DNA of 64,000 nucleotides from Rotaria macrura (GCA_900239685.1 OENT01000581.1:1-64000), one strand, 5' to 3'. Positions 11,341 to 26,000 are shown, counted from the first letter of the stretch. Notes: a model not told the origin generated them from the sequence alone. Numbers and translations are program-made.

Positions 11341-12181
11341 TTTTTTTTTATTGTGACACTCGGAAGTGCTTACAAGAAAAGAGCAAGGGTACATGAACAG
11401 GACAGGGATAGGTAGGAAGTAAAAAAACAACAACAAAAAATGGAGAAACAAAGATAAAGATACAATGAGCAATTGAAGAAGGTAACAAGATGGACTGAGT
11501 ATAAAAATAACGGGAGCTGAAAAGGTTTAGAGAGGGGCAAAGGGGCCCTTAAAAAACTATTAAGGGATTAGGATTTCGTGTTCCTTCTTTCCTATATTCC
11601 TACTATCACCTTGCTCATTGAAATCAAGCCAGTCGAAGAGAAGGGAGCGGTGTTTTAATTTTAAACGTTTAACCCGTTTCAACATAAATAGATGTCCAAC
11701 TCCATCTTTAGCTTGCGTATGGAAATTATCCCAAATGAATACATCTTCAAGAAACAAGGAAGAACCTAAATCCGAAGAGTACATCTTTTTTAATCTTTTC
11801 GCGATGTAGCGTTTGACGTAGTTATCTAGAGGTTCTTCTCGAGTAAAATTAAAAAGATCTGAAGCGCGTACGAATGGGGCACGATGAATTAGGCGTATAG
11901 CTACTCTGTACTTTCTTCTATGCGTTTCTTGGTGTGTTGTGGGGAGGAAAGGGAAAAAAGGGAAGATCCAAGCGAAATGGGGAAATATATACGCGAAGAA
12001 ACAACTTCCCAAAGCGTCTTTGGGCAAAATTTTGCCACTACGTAACCATTTGAGCTTACCCAACGATCTTTGGATATTCTCGAGGCACTTATTGACAGTG
12101 AGTCTCAATGATAATTTATTCGACCAGCGTAAAACCCAGATACTTGAACGAGTTCACAATGGCAATTTTCTGCCCTAACAT
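11341..12181 (-). mobile_element. 5'-truncated LINE (non-LTR retrotransposon) remnant
   Basis: The minus-strand frame at 11560-12108 encodes 182 residues like the region after the reverse transcriptase core of jockey/R1-type LINEs: RLTVNKCLENIQRSLGKL, then a hydrophobic P/F-rich segment, then RRKYRVAIRLIHRAPF. Just upstream in a shifted frame, NSFKYLGFTL (about 12125-12155) matches the KYLG motif near the end of the palm/thumb region, so there is at least one frameshift. The 3' UTR follows for about 210 bases and ends in AATAAA plus nine A (read on the minus strand, 11341-11353), the true 3' end. Endonuclease and RT catalytic (YADD-type) parts are absent. Only the last ~0.8 kb inserted or survived. 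It lies about 370 bases before the truncated DUF4246 gene and may have helped remove its front. Confidence 0.75.
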
Positions 12182-12547
12182 ATTTATGAGAGATAAATTT
12201 CTTATTTATATAAATATTTTATGATTCTTACTGCTCATGTTACGAAAGCGATGACAGACGTTTATTGTAGCGACGATACTATGCTTTTGTTTTACCGCCT
12301 TTCGCTATTGAAAAAAAAATATTGCGACGTAGTTGTGCAATGTGTGTGATTCGCATAAAAGAGCGAGATTTCGAATGAAACCTGTACGATTTATGCTCAT
12401 AGCTTATTCGCAAAACAAGTGACACAGAGAAGTACAAACCGATTCCATAATTATTTATCACACGGCAGCATGTACTTGACAATCATCTTTGTGTTAGACT
12501 TTAACTGCTGAAATCATGCATTTGAAAAATATTATATTTTCTTTTAG
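12182..12547. other. Spacer between LINE remnant and DUF4246 fragment
   Basis: No coding sequence for the missing front of the DUF4246 gene is visible here on the plus strand. It ends in a good 3' splice site, a T-rich tract then TTTTAG at 12542-12547. Confidence 0.5.
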
Positions 12548-13195
12548 ATTGTGCGAGCAGTTGAGTTTCAGCGTAGGAGTAAAATGCAAAGAGATGAATA
12601 TCCTGGTGGTATTTGGCACGTTGAAGGAATGGAAAATGAACATATTGTTGCAACAGGTATCTTTTATTATTTTAATTCGAATATAACAGAATCAAATTTA
12701 CTATTTCGAATGGCGATAAATGAACCTGATTATGAACAAGATGATAGTAGAGGTGTAGCCACTGTTTATGGTTTGATCAGTGAAGCTCCATTGAATCAAG
12801 AGTTGGGAGAAATAATTACTCAAGAGAATCGTTGTATTGCATTTCCAAATATATATCAACATCGTGTTGCACCCTTTCAATTGAAAGATCCCACTCAATC
12901 GGGTCAACGAAAAATATTGGTGTTTTTTCTGGTCGATCCAACTATTCGTGTATTATCTACTGCTAATGTTCCACCACAACAATCGCATTGGTTGCTCAAT
13001 ATTGTACGGTCCATGTCTCCATTTAATGAACTACCCATACTAACCGTCGATAAAATAATGAATTATGTTGATTTTCCAATGAATATGAATCAAGCGAAAC
13101 AACATCGGGAGAAGTTAATGGATGAGAGAAAATATTTTATTTCACGAAATTCTAAATTATTATTTGAAAGACCGTTTTCATTATGTGAACATTGA
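12548..13195 (+). pseudogene. DUF4246 protein, 3' part only
   Basis: 215 codons ending in a normal stop match the C-terminal part of DUF4246 proteins: YPGGIWHVEGMENEHIVATG, then YYFNSNIT, FRMAINEPDYEQDD, FPNIYQHRVAPFQL, GQRKILVFFLVDP and a terminal EKLMDERKYF helix. The family has a jelly-roll fold resembling Fe(II)/2-oxoglutarate enzymes; function is unsettled. The usual protein is roughly 500 or more residues, so about half is missing. There is no in-frame ATG at the front; the frame opens right after a splice acceptor (TTTTAG, 12542-12547), so this is the last exon of a gene. No earlier exon is visible in the preceding 1 kb, which holds a LINE remnant. The frame has no stop or shift, so decay is recent or the exon is still used from a distant 5' part. 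AATAAA signals follow at 13200 and 13259. DUF4246 is best known from fungi, so ancient transfer is possible. Confidence 0.75.
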
Positions 13196-13259
13196 AAATA
13201 ATAAATTGTGGTTTCTCTAAATTTTGCCGTGTCTTATATAACTGCCAATCTGTGTTTTA

Positions 13260-16200
13260 ATAAAAAGCTATGATAATGTTTCTGAAATAGGAGAGCTCCG
13301 GAATCTTGTTCATACTCTGAAAAAGACAACTTGTCTGCATGGTTATGTGCAAATACGTATGAGAATGTCACTTTTTAATGTTTTTGAAACTCTTATTGGG
13401 TAGTTCAGAAGAAATTTTTTGATAGTTTAATTCGCTGTAAAATCAGTACGTAGCAGTTGAAAAAAAGAAAGTTCAAACACTATAGTCTATAGTAGACTTA
13501 TCGAAGATTCGTATCTATATACTTATACATACATAAATAAATAGAACTGTATCCGACTATTTAAATTTTCTACAAGATAGAGTTTTATACAAAGTACAGT
13601 TTAGAAACGTTAAGATATGTTGATCAAGAACTTGGCATTTATGTGAAAAAGAAGCCAAATCTTACTCAAAGAAGAACCACTCTTAGATTATTCGGACACA
13701 TGTTTGTATTATCTTTCACACTTCAAAATGTAGACTAAAATTTTACTTACATTTTTCATGTATTAGCGGTTATAAGAACGGTATTTAACATCTGTACAAT
13801 AACATTTTCTTTATTCTGTGCAGCATTGAACAAGAATGATCAAAAACGTTGAATGGAAACGAATTTCAAATTTTTTTCAACCAGAAACTATGTCGGTTTC
13901 CAATTTAATCGAAATCTTCTACTATATCGGGTAATAACGATATTATATAAAGAGTGTTTGGAAGTGGAGGAGGATTTATAAACATTATACAAAAGTCAGC
14001 AATTTTCTCTGGTTTAGTATGTTCGGCTGGAATATTTTTCAGAAGTGGCTAGAATTTGAGTCACTTATTTCCAATAAATTCATTCCAAGTGAATGTTTTA
14101 AAGTGGAAAAACTACTTCAAACGACAGAATCGTGAAGTAGCTGCGTTTTCATCATGGTTGATCTTTTGCTATGGATGTGTCTTCGAAAATCGATCAATAT
14201 ACTGAAGTATAATAAGAAAAACTTCGTACGCATATTTGTCGAAGTGTAAAAATCTACTTGTACGATTGAGTAGAGGATACAACACATTCATAGGTTAGAG
14301 TAGAGTTACAGTGTGACAAGTTATAGGATTGGTCTAGCAATTATAAAGACTCAATATTTCTACATTTTCCATGGATTTTATGATATTGAAGTCATCGATG
14401 ACTATCCGATTAGATATCCCGATCTCATACTTCTCTTGTTTCTGATATCTTCTTTGGTAAGTAAACTTGTATTCTGAGAAGGACAGACAAAACTAAAATG
14501 ATGAAGTAGTGTATGAACTACGGAGTAACATAGGATACACAGTATTCATTTAGTAATTCTTCTGGGGTTTAAACACGAACCACAGAAATGTTTTGCATTC
14601 AGAACATAATTATTTTTTCATAATTGACCACCCCAGTTTACGAAGTGTACACTTATTGATAGAACAAGTCAGATAAAAAGAATCTATTTGATTCAACCAT
14701 CAGTCCAAAATAAGTTACGAAGAAAAGCGTGCCATTATTGAAATACGACTATCAATAAGTTGAAAGAGAGTCAACCATAATCAGAGTATTGAATCATTGG
14801 GATAAGATACTTATTATAAGTTTATATATAGTAGTTAATTGGATGTTGCAACATAGCCAAATCGATAGAAGATGTTGAAAGATTCTATTCTTATTATTAA
14901 TATAGGAATGATCTACTGTGCAATCTATCTTTCAGCAATACATTATCAAAACATTCGGATGACTGACAAATTAGAAGAAAATTTATTCTTCATTTTTTAA
15001 ACCTATGAATCAATTGGGTACTATGAGAACCCATTTTTTATCATGTGCAATCATCAATTAATGTAACTTGAAAGTCGACGGTACGTCAGATATCACCTAA
15101 ATCACTAGAATCGTTGAATGAATAAATCAATGGTATCCAGACAAAAACTGTGATTGCTCACAATCAATATTTAGGGGTAGTGGATGAATTTTCGAAATCG
15201 TGACTCACAGATATGTCTCGGATAAAGTCTGAATATAGTATTGATTTTATTACACTAATCTATACTCATAGTTCGTTGCTTAATATTCTACATGGAACAA
15301 GAAGTAAACATAGTATAGATATAATAAAAGTATTTGTTAAGTTTCTTTATTCGTTAATTTTTACGTTCTGTATAATGATTTATGTTTGTACGACTTATCA
15401 TTCACTCAATTTTACACAAAATAGAGATTGTCAGAATAAAAATGAAATTTTAAACGAAGAAAACTGCCTTCGATAAAAAAAACTACACTTTTCTAACACA
15501 TGTATAAGAAATATAAGAAATAGGAAAATGATTTCATACTTAAAATGTGCTATTTCATTTTAAGAAAATGTATTGCAGTGTTTAAATGACATCCAACCCG
15601 AAAACAGTCTGATGTATTTCATTAACCATCATCAGTGACAACATAATTCTTGTCATTCGGTTCTTTATCTTTCCACGTATCAAAGATAGGTTCACAGAAG
15701 TTTTTGTCTTTTATCGATGCTTGAACTTCAGTCATGTTCATACTAAAAAGAACAACTATCATAGATTAAGCTAGAGCAAAGAGATAGGAAGTTGACTTCA
15801 ACCTCGTTGTTTGATAGACAAGCTAAGTATAGATGATCTAACACGAATAAAAACTTCTCTTCGAATCATTTGTGACACAGCATCAATCATAAATTTGTCA
15901 ACTGCATTGCTCAAATATGTAGTATGGTACATATTCTCTTGACTTTTTGAAATTTCGACACAAAGAAATTACGTAGAGTTCCTATTTTATGCATTCTGAC
16001 GAAACTGGCATAACCGTCGTTTCGATTTGGTCACTATGACTTAATTCAAGACTCCACTTATCTATTTGTTTGTTTCAACCCAGTGGATCATATCATCTCA
16101 CTATAATAGTTTGAATGTAGAACAATAGAAATTTAGAATGTTTGAAAATAAAAGGAACACATAAAATGTGAAGTTTCTAAGAAAATCAACCATCAGAAAT

Positions 16201-16900
16201 AGAATATATTATTCTATAGAAATCTAAGTATGGATTTCTTAAGAAGTTACAATACATAACAGGGATCATTTTAAATAGGTAACACAATGAAAATAATGCA
16301 CTATTGTACATATGAAAAAAGAAGGACAATGACTATAGCATAAAGAGATAAGAATTTATGTTTCGTGGTACAAGAAATGGTGAACTAAGCGTTGCTTTCA
16401 CTTTGGGACTTGACTTCTCTAATGCTTACTTGTCTATTGCTTTCATTGCGGAGTTATGTCTATGAAAGCAATTAAGGAGGCAGACGCTTTCTTATTCTTA
16501 CATTTTACTTCACTTTTGATAATGCGATTAACTAATGCTTTATGAGATAATGAATTGTAAAATCACATGTTCCGCTCATTGAGCATATACTCTTACAAAT
16601 CAATAGGCGTAATCTAATCAGGTTCTTGGAATTTATTGAATAATAGCACATTTCTGATTGTTTTATTTTGTCAAGGATCTATTTGTTCTTATTCGCTTCA
16701 GTTTTGAATTCTATCAATCATGCTTGTTCCTTTATTATCGTTAGAAAAAAAAATTAAAGATATCAATTTTACCAACATTTTTCAAAAGAATTTATTTCAA
16801 ATTAGAGGTAATACAAGTTTGAAATGATTAAGATGAGTAGCGTGTGTAAAATGATGATAATAACAAATATTAAACTACAGATATAAGAAGAGTATAACCA
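13260..16900. other. Gene-poor region
   Basis: About 3.6 kb of AT-rich sequence. An 87-codon plus frame at 15213-15476 has one hydrophobic segment (FLYSLIFTFCIMIYVCTTY) but no recognisable family, and is followed closely by AT-rich noncoding sequence. The only other item is the possible exon at 15622-15741. Confidence 0.5.
15622..15741 (-). other. Possible orphan terminal exon
   Basis: Forty codons including the stop encode MNMTEVQASIKDKN, FCEPIFDTWKDKEPN and KNYVVTDDG. They follow a good splice acceptor (TTCTTTTTAG) just upstream on the minus strand. Composition is coding-like and unlike the surrounding AT-rich sequence. No partner exon was found upstream, and I do not recognise the product. 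It may be the last exon of a small gene or the remains of one. Confidence 0.35.
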
Positions 16901-16904
16901 GAAA

Positions 16905-16970
16905 AGTGAAAAAGAAGAAAATGAAAAAGAAAAAGAAGAAGCTAAGAGAAAAAAAAACGAAACCTATTCA
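16905..16970 (+). repeat. A/G-rich simple tract
   Basis: Irregular GAAAAAG-type purine tract just downstream of the LLTP gene's stop (on its 3' side). No further function visible. Confidence 0.6.
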
Positions 16971-17004
16971 TTTTTCCAATCCTATTGGTATATACAGTTC
17001 TTCT

Positions 17005-20000
17005 TTATATGAATGATTTACGTGCTTGTGTAATCTGAGCAAGTAATAATCGTTTATCTTTTCCAGTTTTCAAACCATGAAGAACAAAATTTTCGCAAAA
17101 TGCTTGTTCATCCTAGTTTAAACATGAAGAAACACATTGAAATCATGTGTCATCAAATGAAAATTAAACAAACAATGAAACACTTACATCATCATCACTA
17201 ATGCATTCTGGTATTGTTTGTTCACCACCTTGTTTTGATTGATCACTGGTTGCAGCTGGACAACGTCGTAATAACCAACGATCAATATTATCTTCTTTAT
17301 CACCACGATTACGTACATCACCAAAAGCACCATCAACGCGACCACCTAGTATTAAGAAGAAAAACTCATTAAAATTCTTAACATGTTGTTTGCTTTCTCA
17401 AACTTACCATAATGCATTGGCACATTAAGAGTATAGAAAGCTCCATGATTACAAATTTGAACACGACCCGTATTTGAACAATCGAATTCTTTTATTTCAC
17501 CTGGATTTGGTACTAGCGAATGTACTTTACCATTAACGAAATTAAATGAAAATTGTAAATCAGCAAAATCATGTGCTAAAACATAATCACAAGCTGGATT
17601 TAAATACATATAATGACCATGTACGTCTAGAACATCTCCAGTTTGAGCAATAACAGCTTGAAATTCGGGTGTTAATGATGGATTACGTTTTAAAAAACGT
17701 TTAGCGAGTGAACATAAAGCTTTATAATAGTTTTTATATGTTTCCGAACGTGCTTCAAAACGATTTCTTAACACTGAACGAATTGTATCAAATGCTTGAT
17801 CACGATTTCGAAGAAGACTACCAATACCAAGCATTAATTCACTGGTACCAACATAGCTACCTGGTCGACGACCCAATGGTATTAATAATTCGAAGTTTGT
17901 GTTATTTAGATAAGCCTTGAAAAGAAAAATTCACATCTATAAAAATAAATGAATGAATGCTGTATGTATTTACCTTTGGAATATGTCGTATAGCATTTCG
18001 AACACGTTCACGAATATTTTCGCGACGTTTTGTTATACGTCGTGAAAGTTGTTGAATATTGCCTATAATTAATTTTGATGAATCGCCTAATTTTTTGAAA
18101 ACTTTGGCTGATTCAGCATCAGCTGCGGCAGCAAATGCATTCGAATCAATATCAGCAACTAATGTTCGGAACCATTTATTATCTGCGCCTTTACTTGCTT
18201 CATCAATAGCTTTAAAGACTGCTTTCCATTGTTCAGTGTTTCCTTTCGAAATTCGTTCAAATGCTCCTAATAATTTGGCAGCATAATTAGCTATGCGTTT
18301 ATCAATTTCTGATTGATCAACTTTAGGTAATACACGATCGAGAACAACTTCGGCACGCTCTGATAATCGTTTGATAAGTGCTAAACGACGAGCTTGAACA
18401 CGTTCAGCTAAATCTTTCAAACGATTATCATTAACAATGGCTTCAATACGATCACGCCAGAATGCATCACGTTCGACAGCTCGTGCTCGAAGAATAGCAA
18501 ATATGCTGTCAGATGCATCGCCATAAGTTGGATATTTAGCAAAGAATTCTGATAAACCAAGACGTGTACTAAATTAAAATAAAAGTTGTGAGTAGAAATA
18601 GTCAGATGCAAAAAGAAACATATTTATGAATAAGTTTACAGAAAATGTTCAATGTTAAAAGTAATATGACGCATATTCTTTTTCCTAGCAATTATTCTCA
18701 ATAAATTTTACTTTTGATTAGCAAACAAGTTGTTACAATTTATAAGAAATGATAGTTTCTTTTTTAACTATATTCACTGACTTTACCCCGATAAATAAGA
18801 GAACACGGAATTTTCCCTAATGTCTCATTTGTACGTGATCCGTTCGATATTCTTATTGTATATTGTGTATAGCAAATGAAACGTGTTAAAGAAATAATAT
18901 ATTTTACAGAAATGTCAAACTTTTCACGAATCTTATGTATACGAGTTTTCTCGATCATTGAAATGCCATTTTGTTTTCTTTCTTTTAAGCAGTGCCTGTT
19001 TATCTGTTTTCGAACAAATTATTATTATATATGAATACTATCCAGATCAAATACGAAGTTAAGTCTCCTTTGTTTGAAATCTCAACTTTTCACCACTCGA
19101 TTATATGTTACATGTTTGATTTATATTGCTGACTATGAACAGTAGTACTTAGCATACATGAAATAATAAATCATTCATGTGCTTGTCTTCAATATATTAA
19201 AAAGATTCTAAGAAATTGAGTTTTTGTTTGCGTACAAAGTCTACATCTAAGTAAATTGATTGTTTAAATGACTCAACATATTAGTAGTTGTCGTTGTCAT
19301 GCATTCACTCGACTACATATTTCATACTACATATACTCGTATGTAATCAATACATAAACTTGTACTTACGACCATTGTCGGAGGAAGCTCTTTTCTGGTT
19401 CTTGATTCCATGATGCAACAATAGCTTTAACAGCATTATAATCAACATTCAAAAGTGCTCGAAAACGTTGACGGAAATCTTTCACTAACAAAGCAAGATT
19501 TGATGTATATAAATCTTTTAATATATGAGCACGAACGAAATTTCTTGTAAAGTTCTATGATATAAATAAAAATAGAATGAATCAATTAAATGTCTTTTCT
19601 CTTCTTGTTCTAAGCTTTCATTGTCTTACTCGAAGTTGTTTGGCTCCTTCAATATTTCGATAACCTAAACTATGGAAAAAGTAAATTGAACCAACTTTAT
19701 GTGCATAATTTCTATCGAGTTTCAAATCCGTTGTTAAAGTTTTTCCACCATCAAATGAATGACTTATTTTCGATATTAAACGAGCTTCATTCCATTTATA
19801 TGTTGTTAGTTGTACAAGATTAGCATTGGCATTGTTAACAATACGAATCGAATAACTTTCTGGTAATTCACTATCTTCTTCATGTGTCTTCCAATGTTGA
19901 ATATTGTAAATTGTTAATGGTGCATCACCGATTTGTAATTTAAATGATTTTTTAACTGTATCTAAGCCGTATAAACCATTGTGTGAACCAATCTTATCCA

Positions 20001-23000
20001 AAGCTTGTGAAAGTGAAAGAAGAATATTCGAATCAAGAGCTATTTGAACTAATGGTTTTTGTGATTTTACAAATGTTTGATCGATATCATACGATGGACG
20101 ATGTTGATTACGTAATGATGGTAGATATGGACGAATTTGTGCACGATCAACAGTTATCAATAGAAGATCGCGTTGTTGAGGTGATGTTTGTTTAAGAGTA
20201 ATGACTGTTGTATTATCCCATGTAAGTCTAAAAATGTATGTATATATCTCATTTTATCAAAATGAAATAGAAAATATTTATGAAAATCAGACGAGAACTA
20301 GCCAGTTAGTTTTAGTAATACATGAGACCGGTTAGCGTAATTAAAATGAATTTTTATAGTGGTCGATTTATCTAGGAATGCAACAGTACAGGTGCATCAT
20401 TCGTCGACTCATCCATTCGTTGTTATTTAAGTAGTGTTACTATGAATCTTCTGAATACGTCTGTTCTTGTCGTCATTCTTATTTTATAATACATTAGTGG
20501 TAGAACCGTATCATCTCCACATCGTGCTTAGAAAAATCGTTAGATAAGATAGTCTCGTCTCACAATAGAAGTGTATCTTTTGTCTGATAATGCATATTGT
20601 TCTTAGGATATTTAGACTTTATTGAATTGTGCCAGATTCACATAATCAATAATGATGTATATATATATATATATGAAAGTCGAATGACTTGCTTTCTCAA
20701 TACAATCATATGTCAAATTTAAGCTTCTATGAATGAAAAGAAAACTCTACTGATAAAATATTTTCACTATGTCGGCCATTTCTGTGATGAAATCCTAATA
20801 ATTCAACTACTTAATTCTCATCCAATATTTACACGAAGCTTTCATTTATAATTTTTTTAATTGCTTACTAAACATTGAAATCATTGTTAAAAACAATAAT
20901 ATTCTTACTTGAGATTAACATTAGCTGGTAAAAATTTAATTTGAACTTCTTGATTAGTAACTTTTGTACCTTCGACACGTAAAACTTCGTTATTATTTTG
21001 TTTAACACTAACAACAGTTTGTTGTCCAGGTTGTCGTTTAATATTCCATGATGTAATGAATGTATATAGAGTAGCATCGAGTTCTTTTGTTTGAGGATTA
21101 CGAACACCTTCAAAACCAATTCGTTCACCACTGAATCGATTTAAATCAACATAAACCTTTGATTTTCCTGCATTACGATCGATATCAATTGTTAATGTTG
21201 TTCGTTCACCGGTACACGTTACTGATACATCAGTAGGATCTGGTCGATCAACATCGCATTGATAAGTTTTTTCTGCTGAATTATCATTTGCATTCAATGA
21301 ATATTTCAAAACACCCTTGAAATTTGTTGATGAACGACGTACTTCATCATATTTAACAGATATTGGATTTTGTCGTGGAAGGTTTGCTTTAAGAAGAAGA
21401 TTCATTGGTTGATTATCATATCGTGGTTGATAGACAACATTAAGATCAATAGCATCGTCTTTAAAACGATTTAAATCAAGTGTAACCGTATGTGGACCTA
21501 ATTTAGGATCAAATTTAAGATCTAATTTAAAGGAACCATCATAATTGACTTGACCAGTGGGACTAGACAATCTTGGATCGGCTGGTAATTGAAGACGTTG
21601 ACGAAGTCGTTGTGCTAATATATTACTGGCTTTCAACGTATATGTTGCTGTTTCACAAATACCATTAAGAACATTTGATGGATTATCTTTACAACTAACT
21701 GCTTCACTTGACCAATCAACAAGTGTTAAACCTAAAAATATGAGAATCAAATTAATTTTTATGCTCGGAAATTCTTCGTTCTATTTCAAATATTATATAT
21801 ACCTTGTTTTTGAAGACTGACTTCGATTTTACGTTGAAAATCTCCTGTTAATTTATTGACTACTTTTTGATTTAAACCAAAATTTGTTGATAATGATTTT
21901 TGTCCTGTCGTCTTATCCGTTACTGATGTTTTTACATTGATAGTATTCCATTTGCCATCATCTTTTTCTACTTGACCAAAATAACTGAATCCACGTTTAT
22001 TATCTGCTCGTAATGATTTTCCTTCAATAACTGTTTTGGAACTAAAATCTTCATCACGTATACGACCTGTATGTGTATGATCAAATTTAACTTCAATTTG
22101 TTCGGCTACTTTAATATCTACTTTAGCTGTTCCACGTCCCCAGCTAACATCGAATGAACCTTTTTTGCTCGCTCCACTAGCACCTGCTTGAATAGTAATA
22201 TCACCTTTATAGCAACGATTATATTGTCCACTGGCTGAACATTTCTTTGCGTCAATATCTGATACGATTGTTTGTTGACCATCTGTTCGTTCTGTATGTC
22301 CAGTAAGTAAGTCATCATCAAAGCCAATATCCATTTCATATTTATAATCTTGATTATCTGTTGTATTTAGGACACCACGTACGATGATTTGATGTTGTTT
22401 AAATAATGCATAGAGTGTATTCTGAAATTCTTTATCATAAAATTTGCTATTTGTTGTTGCACTCAATTGACTTATTAGTAGAGGATTGTATTGAGCTGTT
22501 AACAACGCATTTAATGCTATATCATCACCAATACTTAATGATTTAGCAACACGAAGAGTTGTGTCGAGTGAACCTCGAGCGTTGACATAGAAACTAACTG
22601 GGGTAATTTTCTATAAAAAAAACAAACATGCATTTATATATATATATATCTTGAACAAGTTGTAATGTGTAATGCATAGAAAATTGAAATGTGAAACACG
22701 ATGTCAGTGTCGGTTCAAATCTCATTTTATTCTAGCTGTGTTTCAACAAAAGAAACATAGATGCTCATGAGCTATTCACGTTAGCTTATTGTGAAGAGAA
22801 ATTTGTTTATTTGTTGAGATAAGTAATTATTGAGAACAAGATAGATGATGGTATGCATAAAGAATCTATTAGTTTTTTGGCAAGGAAAGAAATAATGCAT
22901 GCACACAACACAATGGTACATGAATAAATACATCGAGGAAAATCTTTCAATATCAAGATGATTATTTCTGTTTGACAGATCCATATGTTTCTCAGTTTAC

Positions 23001-26000
23001 AATTAGAATATATACTCTATAGACAAGTGTTACATTATTTCTCTATTTTGTTCAACTAAAGAAGGTTTTATCATTTGGAATGAAATATGCAATGAATGAT
23101 GGATAGATAGCAATCGAACTCGATTCTTTTTTTCTATTTACATTTTTGAAGTACTTTTTTTAGTAGCATATTTTGCATCGAGGCGCGAGGAGAGAGATAG
23201 ATAATTCATCATTCTATCCTAATCATTCAACATCGTAATGAAATCGTGCTTCACATTAGAAATGAGATAATTATAGATGTGAGATGTATTTTTCTCTTAC
23301 CGGTGAAGCAAGTTTGAAGCCAACTGCTCCATCCATTCGTGTTTGAGAATCTTTGTTAAACATTGGTAAATTGTAGTAGACATTAAATGCAGTTAAGTTT
23401 GATAATGGTGTTCCAAATTCAACATGAAAAGCAAATTCTTGTGGCCATTTCAATTTTCCAATGCGATTTTCTCGATCGATTGTTAATTCACCAATAAAAC
23501 TCAATGGATTACCGGATAATTGTGGACTTTCCAATGATAGAGCAACTTTTCGTGTTTTAGATGAAAATACATAACCAATTGAGTGCTTATGTAATACATC
23601 ACTGTTACGTTGTAGTAAACCGAATGAATGTAATTTTGACCAACGATGTACATTAACTTTTGATTTACCATATAGAGCATCTCCATTAGAACGTAAATAT
23701 TCAATTTCATTTTCAACATACACAGATGGTCGTTTGTTTTCTGTTGCACGATCGATAGAAATTATGGCATAGTGTGCTAGAACTGGTTTAGCAAGTAATT
23801 TCGATTCAATATAATTTGTACGTTGATCTGTGGATGCTCGTTTTAATTTCAATTCATGTGTTATATATGGTAAATTTTTAAATGGTAATGAAAGTGCAAA
23901 ATGTGTTTGTAATGAACCATCACCAATTAGATTACGATATATGATAGCATTCAAATTGATTTCTTTAAGATTTTTATCAACACGATAAGCAATTGAATTG
24001 TATGTTTCGAATTTACCGATTTGTCGTGTATAATTACCGTCGAGATCAATCAATTGAAATGACACATGTTTAGGTGCTTTTAAGGAAATATCATATGCAA
24101 TAATTACTGATTCAGGTGATTCTTTTTTAGGTTGTCGATCAAAACGAACATTTAAATCAAGTTGTACGTCATTCTTATCCGGAACAAGATTTGTATCAAT
24201 ATCCCAGTGTGTTTTCAATGAACGTCCTCGAATACAAATTGTAAAATCACCAGTAGCTGTAGCTTTATTTTGTTTATTATTCCATTGTAATTCGGATTGA
24301 CTTGTACCAGAAAATAGATGACCATCGGTAACTTTATCAACTTTACCATTGTATGTAAATGAACCCGAAGCTTGACGACGACGAAGTTCATATTCGAATT
24401 TATATTTAATTTCATCGAGTAATTGAAATTGAAGATCAGATAGAATGTCAAAAGCAAATGGACGTGGAATATCTGGAAATAATTTATCGCTATCAGCAGC
24501 TATGTGAAGCTTGTTAGCAATATTGAATGTTGGTGGAGCAACGACATTTCCTAGGAAAAAAAACAAAAAATATGAAAATTATTTACTACAAAACCCTTCA
24601 TTGAATTTTATAATGAAAATTGTGTCATGGACAGACACAACGTTGAGAGAGAGAGTCTCAGTATGCTTCGTTCTATGAACATGGGCATTGACTCCGTGCA
24701 GGACCTAGCAATTTCACCTTAAAAACTATCCATTTCACCTGAGGATCAAATTGCAGTGAGTACATACATTCTCTGATATAAATGTTGATTGTCGAAATAA
24801 TTAAGTACAAACAATGCAAGAAAAAAAAACTATTTTTATCGAGTCAATATGTCAAAACTTCATAGATCAGTTAACTACAATACAATAAAAGTATGTGGAA
24901 AAAAAATCTTTTTCTTAAACTCAATTCTCATGGTAGATAATTGTGTTGATGAAAATTAGAAAGAAAGTATAGATATCGGTTTTTTGAAACATCATGAACA
25001 ACAATTGAATTATTTTATATTCTATATCAGAAAATGATGGTAAACTTTCCATATTTATCAACTATGTCGATTCTTACACATGTTTGAAAAGAATATTAGC
25101 GTACCTTTTTTCGATGCTTCTCCATTTCGTCGATGTTGATGATCAAGAAGAAAATCGAACACATTTGATTTTGTTTTAACTTGAATTTTTAAATTTCCTT
25201 CTGGTGATATTAATTTGTTTGCTAGATTATTTGTTCGAACTGATTTTCTAATATAATCAAGTTCAATTTTTTCGACGACCGGTGGATTACGTGTTATGAG
25301 TACAAGATCAAGTGAACTTTGTAGTGTTGCATTCGAAAGATCTGTAGCTCGTGTGAAATCTGTTTTAAAATTTAATACTCTTACGGGTTCATCACGATTT
25401 AGCATACGAAGTGTTAGATGTGATGCTATATTATAACTATTTTGTGTACTTCCTTTATTATTTTTTCGTTCGTAAACAAAATCATAACCAGTTTGTAGTG
25501 GTTTGGCACCGAATTTAATTAAACGACGTAATTCAATACGTGTAACATTTTGATTACGTTCTAAATGTACTTTACCATGGTACAAGGCACCAGCGAGAGT
25601 AAAACCTCCATCAAGATGAAACAGTTTATTGTCAGGTTTATATAAATCTCCACGAACTAAAGTAAACATGAAAATCGAATTGAGTTATTTGAAAATTAGT
25701 TTCATTGTTTAATAGAACATACAATGAAGTTTAAATGATTTTGCTTTATCAGGTGTTGTTAAATCAATATCTAATGTAAGACCTTGTCCACGATTCGGTA
25801 ATATATCAGTTTTTAATGATAAAATTTCTCTTTTGCTTGGAATATCAAAAACTTTACTGGCCAATTTGAATCCATCATTATTTATAGATAATGTACCAGA
25901 TGTTGTCATGACTTCCCTATTATCATCTGAATAAATCGTACCGTCAAATTTATTACCATTTTGTGTACCTATGATCATTGAAAATAATTGATTGTGTAAT

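Noticed and set aside
15213-15476. 87-codon plus-strand frame with a hydrophobic helix
   Set aside because: A faint likeness to membrane acyltransferase N-terminal regions could not be supported by any motif.
20654-20674. (AT)n tracts here and at 29863, 40848, 42084 and 48278
   Set aside because: Ordinary microsatellites in introns or spacers; no sign of a centromere, origin or array.
22700-22735. T-loop-like GGTTCAAATCT, possible tRNA
   Set aside because: No acceptor or anticodon stem pairs around it; it lies in an LLTP intron.
23501-24457. Long alternative frames within the LLTP coding region
   Set aside because: They overlap the 1250-base exon 18 and have the biased composition of out-of-frame reading.
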